DNA from: an uncultured Eubacteriales bacterium
GTDB lineage: Bacteria > Bacillota_A > Clostridia > Lachnospirales > Cellulosilyticaceae
Assembly: GCA_900556665.1 (NCBI GenBank)
Contig: USPX01000100.1
Coordinates: forward strand, 1-7,362
Direction of reading: 5' to 3'
Length of the DNA stretch: 7,362 nucleotides
This document shows, in pieces, positions 1-6,681 of this stretch (within the stretch, counting starts at the first letter, position 1; each line of letters opens with the position of its first letter). The notes beneath the pieces were generated by a model. The model was not told the origin of the DNA. It did not search any database and worked only from the letters and a program-made list of their open reading frames with translations. The position numbers were made by a program, and so were the translations under genes.

Positions 1-4
1 CATA

Positions 5-45
5 CGTCAACACTTTTTTTATATTTTATTTTATTTTTTTTAAAG
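5..45 (-). promoter_or_regulatory. Possible outward promoter elements at the left edge
   Basis: On the minus strand, TTGACG (5-10, five of six consensus bases) follows a dense A-tract region (12-44) resembling an UP element. The matching -10 box would lie outside the window, so this is only suggestive. Read the other way, the T-rich run could be the tail of a plus-strand terminator beyond the edge. Confidence 0.25.
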
Positions 46-101
46 CCTCATTTATATACTATGTTAATACAACTATTCCTATCCTTTTAGCCTCTTTGTA
101 T

Positions 102-146
102 TTAAAGAAGTAACCCTATTATTATTCCTATTAGTTACTTCTTTAA
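102..146. repeat. AT-rich inverted repeat downstream of ispD
   Basis: Perfect 13-base arms TTAAAGAAGTAAC (102-114) and its complement (134-146) enclose a 19-base loop, starting about 40 bases after the ispD stop. It may stabilise or end the ispD transcript. However, the stem is AT-rich and no clear T run follows on either strand, so I do not call it a true intrinsic terminator. Confidence 0.5.
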
Positions 147-186
147 TACATAGTTTCATCGTTAGTATTCCTACTATAATAAAACG

Positions 187-900
187 CTATTCATTACTAC
201 CTTCTATTTTACTTGCCTCTAATATAGCTTTACCTAGAATCAAATCATCTTTAGTAGTTATCTTAATATTAGTATAGTCGCCTTCTACGATATAAACCTT
301 TTTACCATATGCCTCTACTAGCATGCTATCATCTGTTACGGCTAGATTATTTTCATGTGCAAACTCATATGCTGATAAAAGCATGTCTTTTTCAAAACAT
401 TGAGGTGTTTGTACACTCCAGAGCGTTTCTCTTTTAGGTGTATGTTCTATTTCTTTAGATGTATTATTAACTACTTTAATTGTATCTTTTACCGGCACTG
501 CTACTACACAAGCTTTATTTTGTTTAACCACTTCTAGCGCTTTACTTATTGTTTCTTTTGTAATAAATGGTCTTGCCCCATCATGAATCATTACATATTT
601 AGACTGATCATCTGTATTTATAAGTCCATTATATACTGAGTCTTGACGTTCTTTTCCACCTGCTACTACTTTTTTTACTTTAGTATATCCATATTTTCTA
701 ATAATATTTTCCCTAGTAGCTTCTATTTCTTCCTCGCCTACTACAACTATAATCTCATCTATAAATGTACAATTATTAAATGCTTCTATAGTATGCGCCA
801 GTACTTCCTTCTCTTCTAATAGAATATATTGCTTTTTAATAGCCATCCCCATACGTTTACCACTACCACCAGCTACTATGATTACTGATATTTTTTCCAT
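187..900 (-). CDS. ispD: 2-C-methyl-D-erythritol 4-phosphate cytidylyltransferase (IspD)
   Basis: Cytosolic enzyme of the non-mevalonate (MEP) isoprenoid pathway: it joins CTP and 2-C-methyl-D-erythritol 4-phosphate to give CDP-methylerythritol and pyrophosphate. The 237 residues match the family's usual length. Visible motifs are the N-terminal nucleotide-binding loop AGGSGKRMG...KKQ (residues 10-24, with R16 and K23 as the expected catalytic basic residues), GGxxRxxSVxNGL (81-93), DGARP (107-111), VPVKDTIK (135-142), VQTPQ (163-167), TDD (189-191) and NIKITTKDDL (211-220). The ATG at 900 is preceded by AGAGGTG (905-911), which supports the start. The stop is TAG. No ispF follows within the remaining 186 bases, and no fused IspF domain is present. 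The gene is transcribed away from the divergent permease, so it must use a promoter in 901-1172, where I could not find a convincing minus-strand one. Product assignment is very secure. Confidence 0.97.
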   Translation of the reverse strand: MEKISVIIVAGGSGKRMGMAIKKQYILLEEKEVLAHTIEAFNNCTFIDEIIVVVGEEEIEATRENIIRKYGYTKVKKVVAGGKERQDSVYNGLINTDDQSKYVMIHDGARPFITKETISKALEVVKQNKACVVAVPVKDTIKVVNNTSKEIEHTPKRETLWSVQTPQCFEKDMLLSAYEFAHENNLAVTDDSMLVEAYGKKVYIVEGDYTNIKITTKDDLILGKAILEASKIEGSNE

Positions 901-1104
901 GTCTCACCTCTTTATAAGTTTATATTAAGTTATTCCTTATTACTTTATCATTAATCCTATTTTTATACACCTTCTTTATTACTTTATTTAACTTTTTATG
1001 TTTTTATTTTTTTCACCTTCCCTACTCCCCTTATTATGTATATAAATTCATTAAACAATATTTTTTATTCACATTAATTATAATTAGTGTTTACAAAAAA
1101 ATTA

Positions 1105-1133
1105 TTGTTAACTAGCCTAGTTCCCTATATAAT
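1105..1133 (+). promoter_or_regulatory. SigA-type promoter of the permease gene
   Basis: TTGTTA (1105-1110) and a perfect TATAAT (1128-1133) are separated by exactly 17 bases. This predicts a transcription start near 1140 and a leader of about 33 bases before the ATG at 1173. A second copy of CTATATAAT occurs 15 bases downstream (1125-1133 and 1140-1148), but it has no suitable -35 box. Confidence 0.75.
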
Positions 1134-1142
1134 AGTGAACTA
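1110..1142. promoter_or_regulatory. Candidate operator: nested palindromes over the permease promoter
   Basis: Two overlapping inverted repeats cover the spacer and -10 box. The first is AACTAG-C-CTAGTT (1110-1122), with perfect 6-base arms. The second is a 25-base palindrome centred on 1130 within the -10 box (arms 1118-1129 and 1131-1142, 10 of 12 pairs matching). The half-site AACTA/TAGTT therefore occurs three times (1110-1114, 1118-1122 inverted, 1138-1142). Position over the promoter fits a repressor site; the regulator is unknown. Confidence 0.45.
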
Positions 1143-1172
1143 TATAATTTGACATAAAAGGAGTTATACATC

Positions 1173-2510
1173 ATGTCGACAAAAAACAAATACGGCCTTT
1201 CAACGTGTATTGCCATGATTATTGGTATTGTTATTGGGTCAGGCATTTTCTTTAAAAGCGATAATATCCTTATTGCTACAAACGGAAATATCCTACTTGG
1301 TGCATTAGCTTTCTGTATCGCTGCAATTAGTATTATCTTTGGTAGTTTAACCGTTGCTGAACTTGCAGCTAGAAATGATAAACCAGGTGGTATTATTAGT
1401 TATGCTGAAGAATCATATAACGGTGGAATTGCCTGTGCATTAGGTTGGTTCCAAACCTTCCTTTACTATCCTACACTTATTGCGGTAGTTTGTTATGTAG
1501 TAGGAGTATATGGTGAAATTTTATTTGGCATTGAAGGTTCGTTAGAAAGCAAAATCTTTATTGGTTTAATTACTTGTATTATTGTATTTTGTATGAATGC
1601 ATTTGCCTCAAAACTTGCTGGTTTATTCCAAACAAGTGCAACTGTTATCAAACTCATTCCTCTTGCATTAATTGGTATAGCAGGTTTTGTATTTGGCAGT
1701 CCAGTAGAGTCAATTCAAGCAGCTAGTACTGCTTCACCACAGAATTCTAACCTTTCTTGGCTTTCAGCTCTTGTACCTATTGTATTCGCTTTCGATGGTT
1801 GGATCACAGCTACAGCTATTTCACATGAAGTTAAAGATGCAAAGAAAAATGTTCCTTTAGCACTTATCTGTGCACCATTATTTATTCTTGCTATTTACTT
1901 ACTTTACTTCATAGGTATTTCTACATATTTAGGCCCAGAAGTAATTATGGCAGCTGGCGATAGTCACGTTGATATTGCCGCTAATCAATTATTTGGACCT
2001 TTAGGAGCTAAAGCTATTTTAGTATTCGTTCTTATCTCTGTACTTGGAACTGCTAATGGATTAACTATGGGACTTTGTCGTTCACCTTATTCTTTAGCAC
2101 TTAGAAACATGTTCCCTTGCTCAGATAAAATTTCTAAGGTTAATGAAAAATTCGATTTCCCTATTGCTTCTACATTAGTTGGATTCGTTATCGTATTATT
2201 CTGGTTAGCAGTACACTATCTTACTCAAAAATTCAACTTACTCCCTAACTCAGATGTATCAGAGATTTCTATTACACTTAACTATATAGCCTTTGTACTT
2301 CTTTATGTACAAGTGCTTCGTTTAGGGATTAAACGTGAAATTAAAAGTATTTGGAAAGGAATTGTAACACCTATCTTAGCGATTCTTGGTTCTATTATCA
2401 TTCTCGTTGTAGGTCTTCAAAATCCTTTATTCATTTACTATGCTTTAATCTGCGGTCTATTATTTGTTTCTGCTTATATGTTCTGGAAATATCACTCAGC
2501 TAAAGCTTAA
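1173..2510 (+). CDS. APC-superfamily amino acid permease, LAT/SteT-like
   Basis: Integral membrane transporter of 445 residues, the normal size for the amino acid-polyamine-organocation superfamily, with about 12 hydrophobic segments spread along its length. The TM1 substrate-binding break IGSGIFF (residues 21-27) follows a short cytoplasmic N-terminus. TM2 is followed by VAELAARNDKPGG (61-73), which resembles the conserved loop after TM2. A segment reading FAFDGWITATAISHEVKDAK (205-224) followed by KNVP matches the L-type/SteT pattern FAfdGw...E(v/m)k(n/d)pk+nlP. The family moves amino acids by proton symport or exchange; the substrate cannot be read from sequence. The ATG at 1173 has AAGGAG (1158-1163) nine bases upstream. 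It is the only plus-strand gene here, has its own promoter (1105-1133) overlapped by palindromes, and ends at the shared bidirectional terminator. It lies between the PIN/TRAM-vanZ genes and ispD, so it may be an insertion into an older gene order. Family call secure, substrate unknown. Confidence 0.92.
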   Translation: MSTKNKYGLSTCIAMIIGIVIGSGIFFKSDNILIATNGNILLGALAFCIAAISIIFGSLTVAELAARNDKPGGIISYAEESYNGGIACALGWFQTFLYYPTLIAVVCYVVGVYGEILFGIEGSLESKIFIGLITCIIVFCMNAFASKLAGLFQTSATVIKLIPLALIGIAGFVFGSPVESIQAASTASPQNSNLSWLSALVPIVFAFDGWITATAISHEVKDAKKNVPLALICAPLFILAIYLLYFIGISTYLGPEVIMAAGDSHVDIAANQLFGPLGAKAILVFVLISVLGTANGLTMGLCRSPYSLALRNMFPCSDKISKVNEKFDFPIASTLVGFVIVLFWLAVHYLTQKFNLLPNSDVSEISITLNYIAFVLLYVQVLRLGIKREIKSIWKGIVTPILAILGSIIILVVGLQNPLFIYYALICGLLFVSAYMFWKYHSAKA

Positions 2511-2526
2511 TAAACAACTCATATAA

Positions 2527-2564
2527 ATAAAACGAGGAGGTTTTTAAAAACCTCCTCGTTTTAT
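2527..2564. terminator. Bidirectional intrinsic terminator (perfect 38-base palindrome)
   Basis: The two 19-base arms are exact reverse complements with no spacer, centred between 2545 and 2546. The GC-rich core is CGAGGAGG/CCTCCTCG, flanked by A/T tracts. A U-rich run follows on both strands: TTTTATCTTTTTT on plus and TTTTATTTATAT on minus. It therefore ends the permease transcript (stop at 2510) and the convergent operon. The TAA stop of the vanZ-like gene (2561-2563) lies inside the stem. Confidence 0.93.
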
Positions 2565-2941
2565 CTTTTTTCTTTTAACCATTTTATAAATGCACCAAAG
2601 CATATTACCGCTAATATAATGCCTGTACAATCTGCTAACCAATCTATAAAGTCGCAGGCTCTACCTGGTACATACAGCTGCATAAATTCTGTAAGTGCTG
2701 CATACATTGCTACACTTCCCATAGCATATAAAGCTCTTGGTTTATTTTTATGTTTGTAATAATACTCTCCATAATAGCATAAAGTTAAAAAGCCAAACAT
2801 GCCACAATGTACGAGTTTATCTATACCTGGAATCCCAACTGATGGTATGTCACTAGCTGGCATAAGAATTAAAACTAATATAAGTATCACAGCTAATATA
2901 GTTAACTTATAATTTATAAGTACGTTTTTAATACTTTGCAT
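2561..2941 (-). CDS. VanZ-like small membrane protein
   Basis: A 126-residue integral membrane protein with about four hydrophobic segments (roughly residues 13-29, 43-62, 70-88 and 103-121). It carries the VanZ family signatures DKLVH (41-45) at the start of TM2, and a second block with E85, Q88, R94, D97, D100 and G107 (TEFMQLYVPGRACDFIDW, then LADCTG). VanZ was named for low-level teicoplanin resistance in enterococci, but most homologues have no demonstrated function, so no resistance role should be inferred. The ATG at 2941 has AGAGGGGA just upstream. It is the last gene of the operon, 24 bases after the PIN/TRAM stop, and its own stop lies within the terminator stem. The short length is normal for single-domain family members. 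Confidence 0.87.
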   Translation of the reverse strand: MQSIKNVLINYKLTILAVILILVLILMPASDIPSVGIPGIDKLVHCGMFGFLTLCYYGEYYYKHKNKPRALYAMGSVAMYAALTEFMQLYVPGRACDFIDWLADCTGIILAVICFGAFIKWLKEKR

Positions 2942-2965
2942 TGTTTCCCCTCTATATCCTATAAA

Positions 2966-4033
2966 CTAATTATTTACAGCACCTACTCTAGCAAAAATCA
3001 TACGACCTGCTGAAGTTTGTAAAACCGTATTTACTATAATCGTTACATTCTTACCTACATATTTTCGGCCACCTTCTACAACAATCATAGTTCCATCATT
3101 AAGATATGCTAATCCTTGTTCTTGCTCTTTACCTTCCTTAACAATCTGTACCCTCATCTCTTCATTTGGTAATACAACTTGTTTAATGGCATTAGCAAGA
3201 TCATTTATATTGAGTACAGGCACCTTCTGAAATCTCGCTACTTTATTAAGATTAAAGTCGTTTGTAACTACTTTACCTTGTATCTGCTTAGCAAGCTTTA
3301 AAAGTTTGCTATCTACTTCTTCTATCTCACTATAGTCAATGTCTATTACTTCAACTGTATTTAATTTAGTATTTCTAATTTCATTTAAAATATCAAGTCC
3401 ACGTCTTCCTCTATTTCGCTTAAGTACATCTGAAGAATCGGCTATATGACGTAACTCATCTAAAACAAAGGATGGAATAATTACTTTACCTTCTATAAAA
3501 CCTGTATTGATAATATCTAGAATCCTACCATCAATAATCACACTTGTATCTAGAATTTTAGCTGGACTTGTATGTGTTAAGGCTTCTCCCTTTTTACTAA
3601 TCCAACCTTTAATCTCTTCTTTCTTTAAATGAACAAGATAAATCCCAAAGCCTCCTAGCCCAACATATATAAGCAAAATAAGTATCTCGCTAATTCTATT
3701 ATTGCCTGATGTTTTAAACGCCGTACTCGCAAGATAGGCTACGTAGAGACCTATTCCAAGTCCTATAATATACATTAATATTTCTTGCATAGGATACTTA
3801 CTAATGCTCTTATCAATCTTTTCTGCCATCCTTCTTGAAAGGGGAATACTTATAGTAAAGAACATAAGCACAAATGCTAAAACAAATATAATAATTTCTT
3901 TATTCACATATATGCTATTTAACGTACCCTCAATAGATTTCGGAATCAAACCCATTGCTTGTAATTCTGTAATACCTAATGCAATCAGTCCAGCTATTAC
4001 TCCTGAAATAAGAATTCTAATAACTTGTTTCAT
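2966..4033 (-). CDS. Membrane-anchored PIN/TRAM domain protein (YacL-like nuclease)
   Basis: A 355-residue protein with three parts. Residues 1-136 hold four hydrophobic segments (about 6-24, 46-66, 84-104 and 114-135). A PIN nuclease-like domain covers about 158-285. A TRAM domain, predicted to bind RNA, fills about 288-350. Expected metal-binding acidic residues are visible: D162 in LDTS, E193 in LDELRHIADS, D241 in EVDSKLL and D259 in VTND. The family block KRNRGRRGLD (205-214) is intact. Homologues include Bacillus subtilis YacL; the family is assumed to cleave or bind RNA at the membrane, but its physiological target is not settled. The ATG at 4033 has AGAGG seven bases upstream, and the gene begins 20 bases after the tsaD stop. 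In Bacillus this gene lies next to ispD; here two genes separate them. Confidence 0.93.
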   Translation of the reverse strand: MKQVIRILISGVIAGLIALGITELQAMGLIPKSIEGTLNSIYVNKEIIIFVLAFVLMFFTISIPLSRRMAEKIDKSISKYPMQEILMYIIGLGIGLYVAYLASTAFKTSGNNRISEILILLIYVGLGGFGIYLVHLKKEEIKGWISKKGEALTHTSPAKILDTSVIIDGRILDIINTGFIEGKVIIPSFVLDELRHIADSSDVLKRNRGRRGLDILNEIRNTKLNTVEVIDIDYSEIEEVDSKLLKLAKQIQGKVVTNDFNLNKVARFQKVPVLNINDLANAIKQVVLPNEEMRVQIVKEGKEQEQGLAYLNDGTMIVVEGGRKYVGKNVTIIVNTVLQTSAGRMIFARVGAVNN

Positions 4034-4053
4034 AGCCTGCCTCTCTTCTTTCG

Positions 4054-5070
4054 TTATTTTTTACCGAGTGGTAAGTTAGGTACTGCATTTAATGTCATAT
4101 CTGCTCTTGTTCCTTTAAGATATTCATAATATGCTGCACAACCAATCATTGCTGCATTATCTGTACATAATTTAAGTCCTGGATAATATAATTTTTTACC
4201 TTCTTTTGCACAAGCTGCTTCCATGGCATTACGAAGCCCTTGATTAGCTGATACACCGCCAGCTAATGCAATCTTATCAATATTTTTTTCTTTTGCAAGT
4301 TGCATTGCTTTTTCTACAAGTACGTCTACAACACTTGCTTGGAATGAAGCTGCAATATCTGCTGCATTAATTTCTTCGCCCTTCATTTTAGCACCATTAA
4401 TATGATTAAGTACTGCTGATTTTACCCCACTAAAGCTGAAATCATAGCTGCCATCCTTCATTGCTCTTGGGAACTTAATAGCATCTTTATTACCCTCTTT
4501 AGCAAGTTTATCAATTTTAGGACCGCCTGGGTAAGTAAGGCCAATAGCTCTAGCCACCTTATCATAGGCTTCACCAGCCGCATCATCTCTAGTGCGTCCA
4601 ATAATCTCATAGTTTGTATAGTCTTCTACATAAACTAAATTTGTGTGTCCACCTGATACAACAAGACATAAGAATGGTGGCTCTAAATCTAAGTGTTCAA
4701 TATAATTAGCCGCAATGTGCCCTTCAATATGATGCACACCTACTAATGGTTTGTTTTTAGCAAACGCAATAGCTTTAGCTGCTACTACACCTACTAGAAG
4801 CGCACCAACTAATCCTGGTCCATAAGTTACACCAACTACATCAATATCATCAAATGTCATACCTGCTGTTTGAAGTGCATCTTCAATTACTAAGTTAATC
4901 TTTTCTACATGCATTCTAGAGGCAATCTCCGGTACAACCCCTCCATATAATTCATGTAATGGAATTTGTGTTGAAATACTATTTGCGAGTACTTCTCTCC
5001 CATTTCTTACAACTGCTACCGATGTCTCGTCACATGATGTTTCAATAGCAAGTATTGTTACGTCTTTCAT
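4054..5070 (-). CDS. tsaD: tRNA N6-adenosine threonylcarbamoyltransferase (TsaD)
   Basis: Catalytic subunit that transfers the threonylcarbamoyl group from threonylcarbamoyl-AMP to A37 of ANN-decoding tRNAs, forming t6A. In bacteria it works in the cytosol with TsaB and TsaE, on a substrate made by TsaC/YwlC; none of those partners is encoded in this window. With the ATG at 5070 as residue 1 (338 aa, the usual length), the ASKHA-fold motifs are ETSCDET (10-16), PEIASRMH (47-54), the metal-binding HIEGH (H114 and H118), VSGGHT (138-143), [10 protein letters not shown] (162-171), GGVSAN (271-276) and CTDNAAM with the metal ligand D304. A longer GTG start at 5085 is possible, but its first codons overlap a GGAGG (5079-5083) ideally placed eight bases before this ATG, so I reject it. 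It lies 21 bases after the preceding operon gene. Confidence 0.96.
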   Translation of the reverse strand: MKDVTILAIETSCDETSVAVVRNGREVLANSISTQIPLHELYGGVVPEIASRMHVEKINLVIEDALQTAGMTFDDIDVVGVTYGPGLVGALLVGVVAAKAIAFAKNKPLVGVHHIEGHIAANYIEHLDLEPPFLCLVVSGGHTNLVYVEDYTNYEIIGRTRDDAAGEAYDKVARAIGLTYPGGPKIDKLAKEGNKDAIKFPRAMKDGSYDFSFSGVKSAVLNHINGAKMKGEEINAADIAASFQASVVDVLVEKAMQLAKEKNIDKIALAGGVSANQGLRNAMEAACAKEGKKLYYPGLKLCTDNAAMIGCAAYYEYLKGTRADMTLNAVPNLPLGKK

Positions 5071-5078
5071 CTTTTGTT

Positions 5079-5083
5079 CCTCC
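5079..5083 (-). promoter_or_regulatory. Ribosome binding site deciding the tsaD start
   Basis: GGAGG on the minus strand, eight bases before ATG 5070. It overlaps the alternative upstream GTG (5085), which would leave that codon without a usable site, so translation most likely begins at 5070. Confidence 0.8.
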
Positions 5084-5091
5084 ACTGATTG

Positions 5092-5634
5092 TTATTTTTC
5101 GTCTTTCCAACTCTTGATTTTCCATTTTCCATCTTCTTTAATCAATGTATAAGTTCTTAAAATATCACTTTTATTTGTGCTATGTTTAACTTCTACTTGT
5201 GCCTCAGTATCACTTATTTTGCCATCAACTTCTGGTTTAACAACTGTTTCAATTGAGCTTTCAATCACAACAAGTGGTTTATCTACTTCTGCCACACGTT
5301 CTGCAGTAATAGCAGCAACTTGTTTTTCTTTAGAATTAAGTTTTAAAAGTTCTTTAGAATATAAAAGTCTTATAGCATCTACATACCCCTCAATATATTC
5401 ATCCTTCATACTGCTGCAGTATGCATATCCCATAAGTTCATTATACACCTTTATAACTTCCTTAGCTGTGACTGGATACTCTTCTTCTAGTTTCTCTTTT
5501 ATATCTTCAAACTTTTTATCTACTTGAATGGCATTTGTCCCAACTTCACTTTTAATGCCTGGTCTTTCCTTTGCATAAAAAAAGTATGCAACACATATTG
5601 CGATCATAAAGATAATAATTCCAAATTTTCTCAT
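5092..5634 (-). CDS. Membrane-anchored protein of unknown function
   Basis: A 180-residue protein counted from the ATG at 5634. MRK is followed by one hydrophobic segment (about residues 5-21) and then a soluble part, so it is probably an uncleaved signal anchor with the rest outside the cell. No lipobox cysteine is evident. The soluble part has a charged, probably helical stretch with EVIKVYNELM (59-68) and RLLYSKELLKLN (89-100). It then has a beta-rich end, TEAQVEV (143-149) and RTYTLIKEDGKWKIKSWK (160-177), a pattern seen in NTF2/cystatin-like folds. From memory it recalls an uncharacterised Lachnospiraceae family (perhaps DUF6715), which I cannot confirm. AGGAGG at 5641-5646 lies six bases before this ATG and directly abuts the alternative GTG at 5640, which favours the ATG. 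It sits between rnz and tsaD in the operon; function unknown. Confidence 0.82.
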   Translation of the reverse strand: MRKFGIIIFMIAICVAYFFYAKERPGIKSEVGTNAIQVDKKFEDIKEKLEEEYPVTAKEVIKVYNELMGYAYCSSMKDEYIEGYVDAIRLLYSKELLKLNSKEKQVAAITAERVAEVDKPLVVIESSIETVVKPEVDGKISDTEAQVEVKHSTNKSDILRTYTLIKEDGKWKIKSWKDEK

Positions 5635-5640
5635 AGACAC

Positions 5641-5646
5641 CCTCCT
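5641..5646 (-). promoter_or_regulatory. Ribosome binding site deciding the start of the unknown protein
   Basis: A perfect AGGAGG on the minus strand, six bases before ATG 5634 but with zero spacing to GTG 5640. Only the ATG is at a workable distance. Confidence 0.8.
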
Positions 5647-5669
5647 CTAAACTTTTATTAAGTTCCCCT

Positions 5670-5698
5670 ATATTATTATTTTAGTACGCTTATCCTAA
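5670..5698 (-). promoter_or_regulatory. Weak candidate internal promoter between rnz and the unknown gene
   Basis: Minus-strand TTAGGA (5693-5698) and TAATAT (5670-5675) are separated by 17 bases in the 75-base gap, the longest gap in the operon. The -35 matches consensus at only three of six bases, so this could be chance in AT-rich DNA. If real, it would drive the unknown gene, tsaD and the genes below independently of rnz. Confidence 0.25.
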
Positions 5699-5709
5699 CG
5701 CTATGTCTA

Positions 5710-6621
5710 CTATTTATCTTGGAAATCGATTGTTGTTACCATTCTATCGTAACCTGCTTTAGTGTTTGGGAAAATCTTTTGTGCCCCTGTTGGGTCTATA
5801 TATGCATTTGGTACTGCTGGACTATAGTGTGTGAGCCATAATTCTTTAGCACCTGTTTCTTTAGCAAGTGTAGCTGCTTCTGAAGCTAACATATGTTTAT
5901 GCTTCTTCACTTGATCTAAGTAACTATCGTCTGTATACATTGCTTCACAAATTAATAAATCAGAATCTGTAACTAATTCTTTTAATGCCTCTGTTGGTCT
6001 ACAGTCTGTAGCATAGGATACTTTGATCCCTTTTCTAGCCTCACCAAGTACCATATCTGGTGTATAAATTTGTCCTTCAAAAGTTACGCTATTACCTTGT
6101 TGAAGCTGCTTCCATAACTTCTGTGGTACATTATTTTTTCTCGCCTTCTCTACAATAAACTTAGGCATTCTATGATTTTCAATTGTATACGCAAAACATT
6201 TTACATTGTGTGGTACAGGTTGTACTGTAATATGAAACTCTCCAACTGTAACAGTTTGTTTTTCATATGGTAATTCAATTAAATTAAGACTAAACGCAAT
6301 ATCACGACTCACTACAGTTAATCCTTCTACTACTTTACGAAGTCCTGGTGGTCCAATAATTGTAAGTGGCTGCGTTCTACCTGTGTTATTAAGTGTTAAT
6401 AATAATCCAGGAAGTCCAGTTACATGATCTCCATGATAATGTGTAAAACAAATGATATCGAGAGTCTTATACCCCCAACCTAACATTCTCATTGTTACTT
6501 GTGTTCCTTCGCCACAATCTATTAAAAGTTTTCTGCCATTATATCTTGCTATCATTGCTGTTAAATAACGGTCTGGTAAAGGCAGCATGCCGCCTGTTCC
6601 GAGTAAACAAATGTCTAACAT
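5710..6621 (-). CDS. rnz: Ribonuclease Z (tRNA 3'-processing endonuclease)
   Basis: Metallo-beta-lactamase-fold endonuclease that removes 3' trailers from tRNA precursors in the cytosol, acting as a zinc-dependent dimer in characterised short-form members. The 303 residues are typical of the short bacterial form. Zinc ligands are all present: HYHGDH (H61, H63, D65, H66), H138 in VPHNVKCFAY, D206 in YATDCRP and H264 in LTHYSP. Two regions differ from the Bacillus/E. coli pattern. The exosite arm (about 150-190) reads NNVPQKLWKQLQQG without the usual GPL turn, and the HST catalytic-region motif is HML (243-245). Both look like subfamily features in a full-length protein. The ATG at 6621 has AAAGGAA about ten bases upstream. 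It is the first gene of the operon, with a strong promoter just upstream. A broader MBL-phosphodiesterase role is a less likely alternative. Confidence 0.92.
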   Translation of the reverse strand: MLDICLLGTGGMLPLPDRYLTAMIARYNGRKLLIDCGEGTQVTMRMLGWGYKTLDIICFTHYHGDHVTGLPGLLLTLNNTGRTQPLTIIGPPGLRKVVEGLTVVSRDIAFSLNLIELPYEKQTVTVGEFHITVQPVPHNVKCFAYTIENHRMPKFIVEKARKNNVPQKLWKQLQQGNSVTFEGQIYTPDMVLGEARKGIKVSYATDCRPTEALKELVTDSDLLICEAMYTDDSYLDQVKKHKHMLASEAATLAKETGAKELWLTHYSPAVPNAYIDPTGAQKIFPNTKAGYDRMVTTIDFQDK

Positions 6622-6652
6622 ATTTTATAATTCCTTTCTTTTCGCTACTCAT

Positions 6653-6681
6653 ATTATATCCTTTTATATGCATTGTTACAA
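6653..6681 (-). promoter_or_regulatory. SigA-type promoter of the rnz-tsaD-PIN/TRAM operon
   Basis: On the minus strand TTGTAA (6676-6681) and a perfect TATAAT (6653-6658) are separated by 17 bases. The start site should lie near 6646, giving a leader of about 25 bases before the rnz ATG. It follows the terminator of the upstream gene (6768-6802), so it probably drives all five operon genes. Confidence 0.75.

Noticed and set aside
1..186. tRNA, small RNA gene or ispF start downstream of ispD
   Set aside because: No cloverleaf, T-loop GTTC motif or open frame is visible; only an AT hairpin and A/T tracts are present.
2561..2941. Glycopeptide resistance function for the VanZ-like gene
   Set aside because: No vanA, vanH, vanX or regulator genes are nearby, and most VanZ-family proteins are unlinked to resistance; only the family can be stated.
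3804..4079. Plus-strand 91-codon open frame
   Set aside because: It lies antisense over the start of the PIN/TRAM gene and end of tsaD, has no ribosome binding site or family resemblance, and is a shadow of the conserved minus-strand frames.
5177..5527. Plus-strand 116-codon open frame rich in serine, threonine and leucine
   Set aside because: Antisense to the unknown membrane-anchored protein, with low-complexity composition typical of a reverse-strand shadow and no supporting start signals.
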